The position numbers were made by a program, and so were the translations under genes. Below, piece after piece: positions 49,396-62,160 of a DNA stretch of 64,000 nt; position 1 is the stretch's first letter; the number at the start of each line of letters is the position of its first letter. The DNA comes from Sinonovacula constricta (taxonomy: Eukaryota; Mollusca; Bivalvia; Cardiida; Solecurtidae): NCBI GenBank assembly GCA_007844125.1, contig CM017558.1:25973232-26037231 (forward strand), read 5' to 3'. The notes beneath the pieces are model-generated. The model ran no database searches and was not told the origin of the DNA. It worked only from the letters and a program-made list of their open reading frames with translations.

Positions 49396-52300
49396 TATAT
49401 ACTTGATAACAATATTTTAGACGACAATTTAACTCTTTGGGCTTAATTGTACTAACTTTGCATATACTGAATGTATGAATATGTGGCAAAGTGTGTTATT
49501 TACATGTAATTTTACCTTTCTATGATTAGGTGCCTTATATTTAATTCGTTTGCTTTATTCACATTCTAAAATGATATCAGTTATCAATAGTAATCTCATA
49601 AGTGATATCCAGAGATTTCTTGTTTCAAAAGCACACATGGCCCTTCTGAGAATTTCGACGTCACGTCATAAAATGAATGTAATGCGCGAGACAATGGCGT
49701 CATGGTTTGTAATGTGCATCTATCAATATTGCTAAAGATTGCTATTATATCGCTCGCAATGTATTTTTCTGATGTATTCACTTGTGTGGCTCTTTAAGAA
49801 TGCCTTTCTCTTGTTGCGGTGAATTGAGGCATAGCTCTTGCAAAACTTGCAAAACCTCAACCGTTCAGCTAAGAAAAGACAATTTTGAAAACTGACTCAA
49901 TCGCAATAAGGTACAAATTGTGAAAATAAGAAAATATGTTGTCTATGTTTGTAGATATCGACGTTGAATTGATTATTCGGATGATGATGGTACGTGATCA
50001 CCACCACCACCACCCCCGCCCCGAGTGTTATGCTTACATTTTTTTATATATATACAGGGCACCAAAAAACAGCATTTCGCTTGTTATTTTAGGCAACAAT
50101 ACTATATTTGGTAGATTGCAGTGGCGTGAGGGCAAAACTGACGATTACAGCCTTTAACATAAAAAATAGCACGGGATTGTTTAACATTTTGATGTGTACA
50201 TACTTTTAGCGATACAAATTGTGAGGTCCGTCAAATCATTTATAGCCTTTCAACGGAAGCACCCATTTTGACACTTTAGGTCTCACAACGTACCAATTTT
50301 TGTCTTTATTTGATATAAAATTAAACTATAGTGTTGTAAAGTGCAGGACTAAATGCAATAAATGCAATACGGTTTGATGTACAATTTTGTAGTAAGCGTT
50401 TATTAAGCTGGCCAGCCGTTTGGTCCTTACCTTCTGTTAAATGTCTATTATATTGTAAGTTACGACATTTGAGAAGATGAACGGCCAGTCTGCAAGTTTA
50501 TCTAGTGTGGTGTATAAAATGCAATTACAAGATGCACGACGTATGTCAACGCTATACATTTTGCTTAGTTGCAGCAGTGAATATAGCAGTGACCGCCAAG
50601 CTTTAATATTAAGCATGTGCTTCTTTTTTGAAATGTTGCCGTGTAACAATATAATGAGGTAACTTGCGTCAACTATTGATCTATTTTAGAAACAAGGGCT
50701 GCCAATTAATACCTTAACTATTTACAGAATATCCAAAATGTAGTGAAGATGAGATTTATTTATCTTACTTTTCCGGGTACCTTGGAATTGTATGAAAATT
50801 ATATGATTTAGTCTTATGTATTATACTGAATAACTGAATGTGATATGATATACAGTTTCATTCTGTACTGCTAGACTCACAACCGATGAATAACAAATAA
50901 TGTATACAGATGCATTCCGTTTCCCACTATAAGATGTATCTTGCCTATACACAATGTCTTACATAGTAACCATACGACGAGCAATGCCCTTACATGTGTA
51001 CCAAATGTTTATCTTTTAATTCAGCAAGAGCACGACTTTCTTTGACATCTGGCTAATGTTAATATTTTACGTCTTGAGTGTCCGTTGAATTTATATGTAA
51101 ATGCACCATAACTGGTCTGGCGATCGTTCTGATTTCGGCGCGTTTTATCATCTCGGCCCAGCATGTTACGTTCAGTCATGGTACAACTGACACCAGCTGT
51201 CAATGCAAAATGTCAAAACCAGGAATATATAAAATGGCGGTCTTTATTTAAAGAGTCAAAAATTAAATAAGTTTTTATTTTTAATTTCTGGAAAAAATGT
51301 TCAATGCCATTGTCAGATGAGGTCCCCGGTCAAAAAGCATGTGAAAAGTTCCGACAGTGATATGTTGAGCGCAAATATATACCAGGTCTAAAGCCAAGGT
51401 TATAACGCTGTTTCTAATAAAGTTATTTCTAGGTCTTATTCATATAAAAAGGAGCCACATCTCAAACAACACAGACATGCCACGAACATCAAATATGACT
51501 TATATATAAGAGATTATGATAAAAACACACGCAATAATAATTAACGATTTAATCGGTGTCTATAAAGACTAGCGGATTCAGAAACCCATGACAAAATCAT
51601 GTTTTATAGAAATATAAGAAAATTATGTGTTTCACCAATGAAATCTTCTTCACAATTGACTATGTCTGGAACACAAATTAAAGCTTTGTCGACAATAAAT
51701 AAGTTACCACAATGTTCTCAGTGACTGTTTGACATCATCCTAGATACGTCCCTAAATACATGTATAAGAATAATACTGATTGGAAGAATGCCTTCTGTCG
51801 TTCATATTTCTGTGTCTTTTCTGAACATTATAATTACAATACGTTTTATTTCGTCAGCCTTATGGGAAATAATTTATTTGTCCAAACGTCGCTGCTTAAA
51901 TCAATTTACTTCTCATTTACACAGACACCCTGAGCTTTTCTATGCTCCACGTTTATCTTCTCACGTCAGAGCTGTTTCAAGTACGGCCCAGATACACAGT
52001 AGCTGTTGTTGTCTCTTGTAGAAAATACATTTATTTTAAGACTACATTGTACTGAAAAATATCGATTAAGATAGTTGTGTGTTTTAAGTGCGGCTAACAC
52101 GTGGATGATAATTTGATCACGTGTGAATCAAGGATCTAAATTAATTACTTAGTGTGTTTACTAAGGAAAAAACAAACAAAACACACCTCCATTTGCAATA
52201 TTTTGTCAATCTTTTTAAGTTCAGTTTAACCCGAGTGGTATCTTTTAGTAAATTAATATATTTGGAGTATTTAGGCGCGCTGCATTAATTGCATATAGCT

Positions 52301-52997
52301 GAAAATAAACCACCCACAAGGGCCGATCTGCTGGGATTACTATTGCTCTCCACACTGTCTATCGGAAGTTATCATCACTGTGGTAGAAGCAGTAAACATT
52401 AAAAATAGACTTCCGTACCAAAATATATTTTAAAGTTACAATAATAAAAAATAAAATCCTAAAATGTGCAGCCATTTAAGGTAGTCCCTGTTTGAGTTCA
52501 AAAATCAATAGTTTATTATAGTTCATAATCGGAACGCCTGGGATAATTCACGAAGCATCTCTTGTATGTACGAGTAGAAAACTCCGCGAAAATAAATATG
52601 TCGGTGCCTATGACGTCATCAAAACAACAAAGAGAAATGTTTATCTCTGCTGAAAATGCAGTAACAGTTATTTATCTAACGAGATGTGAACAGTTAAATT
52701 GATAAATGAAAGTTTATAGGATCAAATAATACTTTATACTACACTTATAGCTTTTTTTCAAAAACTGTTTATTACTCTTCTTTCGGCGAACAAAACGATC
52801 GTTATTCTGTTAAGTATCAATGCACTAGATATATCTGAGAGATGATTGTCCCAAAGACGGAATTAACCGATGAGTTCCAATTGTAGTTAGTAATGTTAAA
52901 TTAAAACAATATATATCTGGGCTTTGTTGAAGGTTTTTCAAACCATGAGGAAAATTGTATAATGTACATGTTAGAGCTCCCAGAGGGACAACTTTGA
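49396..52997. other. AT-rich unique-looking DNA, no gene recognised
   Basis: Open frames reach 77 codons (51788-52021, plus) without a known family. A short (CAC)n run occurs near 50000-50016, and a separate TGACGTCA palindrome lies at 52611-52618. Nothing else was recognised in 3.6 kb. Confidence 0.55.
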
Positions 52998-55900
52998 TTA
53001 CGTGCCTACATCCCTAATAAGGATATAGATAGGTCCTTACATGATTATCGCTACAACGAAAAGGTATGATTACATCCCTGACGTGGGTATGATTACACCC
53101 CTAAAGCGGATATTGATACATCTTAAATGTGTGTATGGATACACCTCGGACGTTGGTATGGATACATCCCTAACACATCCCTTACGTGGATATGGATACA
53201 TCCCTAACACATCCCTTACGTGGATATGGATACATCCCTAACGTGGGTATGGATACATCCCTAACTTGGGTATGGGCACATCCCTAACGTGGGTATGGAT
53301 ACATCCCTAATTTGGATATGGATACATTCCTAACTTGGGTATGGATACATCCCTAACGTGGGTATGGATACATCCCTAATTTGGATATGGATACATTCCT
53401 AACGTGGGCATGGATACATCCATAACGTGGGTATGGATACATCCCTAACGTGGGCATGGATACATCCCTAACGTGGGTATGGATACATCCCTAACGTGGG
53501 TATGGATACATCCCTAACTTGGGTATGGACACATCCCTAACGCGGTCATGGATACATCCCTAACGCGGTCATGGATACATCCCTAAATTGGGTATGGATA
53601 CATCCCTAACGCGGGTATGGATACATCCCTAAATTGGGTATGGATACATCCCTAACGCGGGTATGGATACATCCCTAACGTGAGGATGGATATATCCCTA
53701 ATGTGGGTATGGACACGTCCCTAACGTGGGTATGGACACATCCCTAACGTCGGTATGGATACATCCCTAACGTAGGTATGGATACATCCCTAACTTGGAT
53801 ATGGATGCATCCCTAACGTGGGTATGGATACATCCCTAATGTGGGCATGGACACATCCCGAAATTGGGTATGGGCACATTCCTAACTTGGGTATGGATAC
53901 ATCCCTAACGTGGGTATGGATACATCCCTAATTTGGATATGGATACATTCCTAACGTGGGCATGGATACATCCCTAACGTGGGTATGGATACATCCCTAA
54001 CGTGGGCATGGATACATCCATAACGTGGGTATGGATACATCCCTAACGTGGGTATGGATACATCCCTAACTTGGGTATGGACACATCCCTAACGCGGTCA
54101 TGGATACATCCCTAACGCGGTAATGGATACATCCCTAAATTGGGTATGGATACATCCCTAACGCGGGTATGGATACATCCCTAAATTGGGTATGGATACA
54201 TCCCTAACGCGGGTATGGATACATCCCTAACGTGAGGATGGATACATCCCTGATGTGGGTATGGACACGTCCCTAACGTGGGTATGGACACATCCCTAAT
54301 GTAGGTATGGATACATCCCTAACGTAGGTATGGATACATCCCTAACTTGGATATGGATACATCCCTAACGTGGGTATGGATACATCCCTAATGTGGGCAT
54401 GGACACATCCCGAAATTGGGTATGGGCACATTCCTAACTTGGGTATGGATACATCCCTAACGTGGGTATGGATACATCCCTAATTTGGATATGGATACAT
54501 TCCTAACGTGGGCATGGATACATCCCTAACGTGGGTATGGATACATCCCTAACGTGGGCATGGATACATCCATAACGTGGGTATGGATACATCCCTAACG
54601 TGGGTATGGATACATCCCTAACTTGGGTATGGACACATCCCTAACGCGGTCATGGATACATCCCTAACGCGGTAATGGATACATCCCTAAATTGGGTATG
54701 GATACATCCCTAACGCGGGTATGGATACATCCCTAACGTAGGTATGGATATATCCCTAACGTGGGCATGGATACATCCCTAACGTGGGTATGGATACATC
54801 CCTAACGTGGGTATGGATACATCCCTAACTTGGGTATGGACACATCCCTAACGCGGTCATGGATACATCCCTAACGCGGTCATGGATACATCCCTAAATT
54901 GGGTATGGATACATCCCTAACGCGGGTATGGATACATCCCTAACGTGAGGATGGATACATCCCTAATGTGGGTATGGACACGTCCCTAACGTGGGTATGG
55001 ACACATCCCTAACGTAGGTATGGATACATCCCTAACGTAGGTATGGATACATCCCTAACTTGGGTATGGATACATCCCTAACGTGGGTATGGATACATCC
55101 CTAATGTGGGCATGGACACATCCCGAAATTGGGTATGGGCACATTCCTAACTTGGGTATGGATACATCCCTAACGTGGGTATGGATACATCCCTAATTTG
55201 GATATGGATACATTCCTAACGTGGGCATGGATACATCCCTAACGTGGGTATGGATACATCCCTAACGTGGGCATGGATACATCCATAACGTGGGTATGGA
55301 TACATCCCTAACTTGGGTATGGATACATCCCTAACTTGGGTATGGACACATCCCTAACGCGGTCATGGATACAACCCTAACGCGGTCATGGATACATCCC
55401 TAAATTGGGTATGGATACATCCCTAACGCGGGTATGGATACATCCCTAACGTGGGTATGGATACATCCCTAACGTGGGTATGGATACATCCCTAACGTGG
55501 GCATGGATACATCCCTAACGTGGGTATGGATACATCCCTAACGTGGGTATGGATACATCCCTAACTTGGGTATGGACACATCCTAACGCGGTCATCGATA
55601 CATCCCTAACGCGGTCATGGATACATCCCTAAATTGGGTATGGATACATCCCTAACGCGGGTATGGATACATCCCTAACGTGGTTATTGATACATCCCTA
55701 ACGTGGGCATGGATACATCCCTAACGTGGGTATGGATATATCCCTAACGTGGGTATGGATACATCCCTAACTTGGGTATGGACACATTCCTAACGTGGGC
55801 ATGGATACATCCCTAAATTGGGTATGGATACATCCCTAACGCGGGCATGGATACATCCCTAACGTGGTTATGGATACATCCCTAACGCGGGTATGGACAC

Positions 55901-58900
55901 ATCCCTAACGTGGTTAAGGATACATCCCTAAATTAGGTATGGACACATCCCTAACGTGGTTAAGGATACATCACTATATTGGGTATGGGCACATCCCTAA
56001 CGCGTCGATGGATTCATCCCTAACGTGGGTATATACACATCCCTAACGTGAGGATAGATACATCCCTAAGGCGGGTATGGATACATCCCTAACGTGGGTA
56101 TGGATACATCCCTAATGTGGGTATGGATACATCACTAACGTGGGTATGGATACATCCATAACGTGGGTATGGACGGATCCATAATTTGGGTATGGATACA
56201 TTCCTATCTTGGGTATGGATACATCCCTAACGTGGGTATGGACACATCCCTAACGTGGGTATGGATACTTTCCTAACATGGATATGGACACATCCCTAAC
56301 TTGGGTATGGATACATCCCTAACTTGGGTATGGATACATCCCTAACGCGGGAATGGATACATCCCTAACGCGGTCATGGATACATCCCTAACGCGGTCAT
56401 GGATACATCCCTAACGTGGGTATGGATACATCCCTAACGCGGGTATGGATACATCCCTAACGTGGGTATGGATACATCCCTAATTTGGATATGGATACAT
56501 CCCTAACGCGGTCATGGATACATCCCTAACGTAGGTATGGATACATCCCTAATTTGGATATGGATACATTGCTAACGTGGGCATGGATACATCCCTAACG
56601 TGGGTATGGATACATCCCTAACGTGGGTATGGATACATACCTAACTTGGGTATGGGCACATCCCTAACGTGGGTATGGATACATCCCTAATTTGGATATG
56701 GATACATTCCTAACTTGGGTATGGATACATCCCTAACGTGGGTATGGATACATCCCTAATTTGGATATGGATACATTCCTAACGTGGGCATGGATACATC
56801 CCTAACTTGGGTATGGACACATCCCTAACGCGGTCATGGATACATCCCTAACGCGGTCATGGATACATCCCTAAATTGGGTATGGATACATCCCTAACGC
56901 GGGTATGGATACATCCCTAAATTGGGTATGGATACATCCCTAACGCGGGTATGGATACATCCCTAACGTGAGGATGGATACATCCCTAATGTGGGTATGG
57001 ACACGTCCCTAACGTGGGTATGGACACATCCCTAACGTAGGTATGGATACATCCCTAACGTAGGTATGGATACATCCCTAACTTGGATATGGATACATCC
57101 CTAACGTGGGTATGGATACATCCCTAATGTGGGCATGGACACATCCCGAAATTGGGTATGGGCACATTCCTAACTTGGGTATGGATACATCCCTAACGTG
57201 GGTATGGATACATCCCTAATTTGGATATGGATACATTCCTAACGTGGGCATGGATACATCCCTAACGTGGGTATGGATACATCCCTAACGTGGGCATGGA
57301 TACATCCATAACATGGGTATGGATACATCCCTAACGTGGGTATGGATACATCCCTAACTTGGGTATGGACACATCCCTAACGCGGTCATGGATACATCCC
57401 TAACGCGGTCATGGATACATCCCTAAATTGGGTATGGATACATCCCTAACGCGGGTATGGATACATCCCTAACGTGGGTATGGATACATCCCTAACGTGG
57501 GCATGGATACATCCCTAACGTGGGTATGGATACATCCCTAACGTGGGTATGGATACATCCCTAACTTGGGTATGGACACATCCCTAACGCGGTCATGGAT
57601 ACATCCCTAACGCGGTCATGGATACATCCCTAAATTGGGTATGGATACATCCCTAACGCGGGTATGGATACATCCCTAACGTGGGTATGGATACATCCCT
57701 AACGTGGGCATGGATACATCCCTAACGTGGTTATGGATACATCCCTAACGCGGGTATGGATACATCCCTAACGTGAGGATGGATACATCCCTAATGTGGG
57801 TATGGACACGTCCCTAACGTGGGTATGGACACATCCCTAACGTAGGTATGGATACATCCCTAACGTAGGTATGGATACATCCCTAACTTGGGTATGGATA
57901 CATCCCTAACGTGGGTATGGATACATCCCTAATGTGGGCATGGACACATCCCGAAATTGGTTATGGGCACATTCCTAACTTGGGTATGGATACATCCCTA
58001 ACGTGGGTATGGATACATCCCTAATTTGGATATGGATACATTCCTAACGTGGGCATGGATACATCCCTAACGTGGGTATGGATACATCCCTAACGTGGGC
58101 ATCTATACATCCATAACGTGGGTATGGATACATCCCTAACGTGGGTATGGATACATCCCTAACTTGGGTATGGACACATTCCTAACGCGGTCATGGATAC
58201 ATCCCTAACGCGGTCATGGATACATCCCTAAATTGGGTATGGATACATCCCTAACGCGGGTATGGATACATCCCTAACGTGGGTATGGATACATCCCTAA
58301 CGTGGGTATGGATACATCCCTAACGTGGGCATGGATACATCCCTAACGTGGGTATGGATACATCCCTAACGTGGGTATGGATACATCCCTAACTTGGGTA
58401 TGGACACATCCCTAACGCGGTCATGGATACATCCCTAACGCGGTCATGGATACATCCCTAAATTGGGTATGGATACATCCCTAACGCGGGTATGGATACA
58501 TCCCTGACGTGGTTATGGAGACATCCCTAACGTGGGCATGGATACATCCCTAACGTGGGTATGGATATATCCCTAACGTGGGTATGGATACATCCCTAAC
58601 TTGGGTATGGACACATTCCTAACGTGGGCATGGATACATCCCTAACGCGGTCATGGATACATCCCTAAATTGGGTATGGATACATCCCTAACGCGGGCAT
58701 GGATACATCCCTAACGTGGTTATGGATACATCCCTAACGCGGGTATGGACACATCCCTAACGTGGTTAAGGATACATCCCTAAATTAGGTATGGACACAT
58801 CCCTAACGTGGTTAAGGATACATCCCTATATTGGGTATGGGCACATCCCTAACGCGTCGATGGATTCATCCCTAACGTGGGTATATACACATCCCTAACG

Positions 58901-61900
58901 TGAGGATGGATACATCCCTAACGCGGGTATGGATACATCCCTAACGTGGGTATGGATACATCCCTAATGTGGGTATGGATACATCACTAACGTGGGTATG
59001 GATACATCCATAACGTGGGTATGGACGGATCCATAATTTGGGTATGGATACATTCCTATCTTGGGTATGGATACATCCCTAACGTGGGTATGGACACATC
59101 CCTAACGTGGGTATGGATACTTTCCTAACATGGATATGGACACATCCCTAACTTGGGTATGGATACATCCCTAACTTGGGTATGGATACATCCCTAACGC
59201 GGGTATCGATACATCCCTAACGCGGTCATGGATACATCCCTAACGCGGTCATGGATACATCCCTAACGTGGGTATGGATACATCCCTAACGCGGGTATGG
59301 ATACATCCCTAACGTGGGTATGGATACATCCCTAATTTGGATATGGATACATCCCTAACGCGGTCATGGATACATCCCTAACGTAGGTATGGATACATCC
59401 CTAATTTGGATATGGATACATTCCTAACGTGGGCGAGGATACATCCCTAACGTGGGTATGGATACATCCCTAACGTGGGTATGGATACATCCCTAACGTG
59501 GTTATGGATACATCCATAACGTGGGCATGGATACATCCCTAACATGGGTATGGATACATCCCTAACGTGGTTATGGATACATCCCTAACGCGGGTATGGA
59601 TACATCCCTAACGTGGTTATGGATACATCCCTAAATTAGGTATGGACACATCCCTAACGTGGTTATGGATACATCCCTATATTTGGGTATGGGCACATCC
59701 CTAACGTGGGTATGGATACATCCCTAACGCGTCGATGGATTCATCCCTAACGTGGGTATATACACATCCCTAACGTGAGGATGGATACATCCCTAACGTG
59801 GGCATGGACACATCCCTAAACTGGGTATGGATACATCCCTAACGCGGGTATGGATACATCCCTAATTTGGGTACGGATACATTCCTAACTTGGGTATGGA
59901 TACATCCCTAACGCGGGTATGGATACATCCATAACGTGGGTATGGATACATCCCTAATGTGGGTATGGATACATCCCTAACGTGGGTATGGATACATCCA
60001 TAACGTGGGTATGGACGGATCCATAATTTGGGTATGGATACATTCCTATCTTGGGTATGGATACATCCCTAACGTGGGTATGGACACATCCCTAACGTGG
60101 GTATGGATACTTTCCTAACATGGATATGGACACATCCCTAACTTGGGTATGGATACATCCCTAACTTGGGTATGGATACATCCCTAACGTGGGTATGGAT
60201 ACATCCCTAACGCGGGTATGGATACATCCCTAACCTGTGTATGGATACATCCCTAACGTGGGTATGGATACATCCCTAACGTGGGTATGGATACATCCCT
60301 AACGTGGATATGGATACATCCCTAATGTGGGTATGGACACGTCCCTAACGTGGATATGGATACATCCCTAACGTGGGTATGGACACGTCCCTAACGTGGG
60401 TATGGATACATCCCTAACGTGGGTATGGATACATCCCTAACTTGGGTATGGATACATCCCTAACGTGGGTATGGACACGTCCCTAACGTGGGTATGGATA
60501 CATCCCTAACGTGTGTATGGATTTATCTTTAACGTGGGTATGGATACATCCCTAACGTGAGTATGGACACGTCCCTAACGTGGTTATGGATACATCTCTA
60601 ACGTGGGTATGGACACGTCCCTAACGTGGGTATGGATACATCCCTAACGTGGGTATGGATACATCCCTAACGTGGGTATGGATACATCTCTAACGTGGAT
60701 ATGGATACATCCCTAACGTGGGTATGGACACGTCCCTAACGTGGGTATGGATACATCCCTAACGTGGGTATGGATACATCCCTAACGTGGATATGGATAC
60801 GTCCCTAACGTGGGTATGGACACGTCCCTAACGTGGGTATGGATACATCCCTAACGTGGGTATGGATACATCCCTAACTTGGGTATGGATACATCCCTAA
60901 CGTGGGTATGGACACGTCCCTAACGTGGGTATGGATACATCCCTAACGTGGGTATGGATACATCCCTAACGTGGGTATGGATACATCCCTAACGCCGGTA
61001 TGGATACATTCCTAACGCGGGTATGGATACATCCCAAACGTGGGTATGGATACATCCCTAACGTGGGTATGGATACATCCCTAACGTGGGTATGGATACA
61101 TCCCTAACGTGGGTATGGATACATCCCTAACGTGGATATGGATACATCCCTAACGTGGGTATGGATACATCCCTAACGTGGGTATGGATACATCCCTAAC
61201 GTGGGTATGGATACATCCCTAACGCGGTCATGGATACATCCCTAACGCGGTCATGGATACATCCCTAACGCGGTCAAGGATACATCCCTAACGTGGGTAT
61301 GGATACATCCCTAACGCGGGTATGGATACATCCATAACGTGGGTATGATTACATCCCTAACGTGGGTATGTATCCATCCGTAACGCGGGTATGGATACAT
61401 CCCTAACGTGGATATGGCTACATCCCTAACGCGGTTATGTACACATCCCTAACGTGGATATGGATACATCCCTAACGTGGGTATGGATACATCCCTAACG
61501 CGGGTATGGATATATCCCTTACGTGGATATGGATACATCCGTAACGTAGGTATGGATACATCCATAACGTGGATATGTATACATCCCTAACGTGGGTATG
61601 GACACATCCCTAACGTGGGTATAGATACATCTTTAACGTGGGTATGGACACATCCCTAACGTGGATATGGATACATCCCTATTGTCGGTATGGACACATC
61701 CCTAACTTGGATATGGATACATCCCTAACTTGGGTATGGATACATCCCTAACGTGGGTATGGATACATCCCTAACGTAGGTATGGATACATCCTTAACGC
61801 GGGTATGGATACATCCCTAACTTGGGTATGGATACATCCTTAACGTGGGTATGGATACATCCCTAACGTGGGTATGGATATATCCCTAATTTGGGTTTGG

Positions 61901-62160
61901 ACACATCCCTAACTTGAGTATGGATACATCCCTAACGCGGGTATGGACGCATCCCTAACTTGGGTATGGAAACATCCCTAAATTGGGTATGGACACATTC
62001 ATGACGTGGGTATGGATACATCCCTAACGTGGGTATGATAACGTCCCTAATGGGAGTGTGGATACATCCCTCTAGTTGGTACGGTTACGTTCCAAACGCT
62101 GGTACGGCTATATCCCGTGTGTGGATACGTTTCTAAAATTGGTATGTATACGCTGCTAAC
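52998..62160. repeat. 23-bp satellite array, about 400 copies
   Basis: The monomer contains GGGTATGGATACATCCC, then TAACGT. Common variants are TAACGCGGTC, TAAATTGGG, TAACTTGGG, TAATTTGGA and GGACACATCC. Nearly every unit carries CCCTAA, the C-strand telomeric hexamer of most metazoans, in the same orientation. Variant order repeats at long range. The diagnostic CCCGAAATTGGG unit occurs at 53857, 54409, 55122, 57145 and 57950; the first three spacings are 552 bp (24 units), 713 bp (31 units) and 2,023 bp (88 units less one base), and the last is 805 bp (35 units). Another marker, CGCGTCGATGG, occurs at 56001, 58853 (2,852 bp, 124 units) and 59728. Both edges are diverged. The central and right parts (about 60300-61200) are more uniform. 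Because 23 is not a multiple of three, no long open frame exists. Confidence 0.97.

Noticed and set aside
52611..52618. Isolated TGACGTCA as a promoter element
   Set aside because: No neighbouring gene, TATA box or transcript evidence is visible, and a single octamer is not enough.
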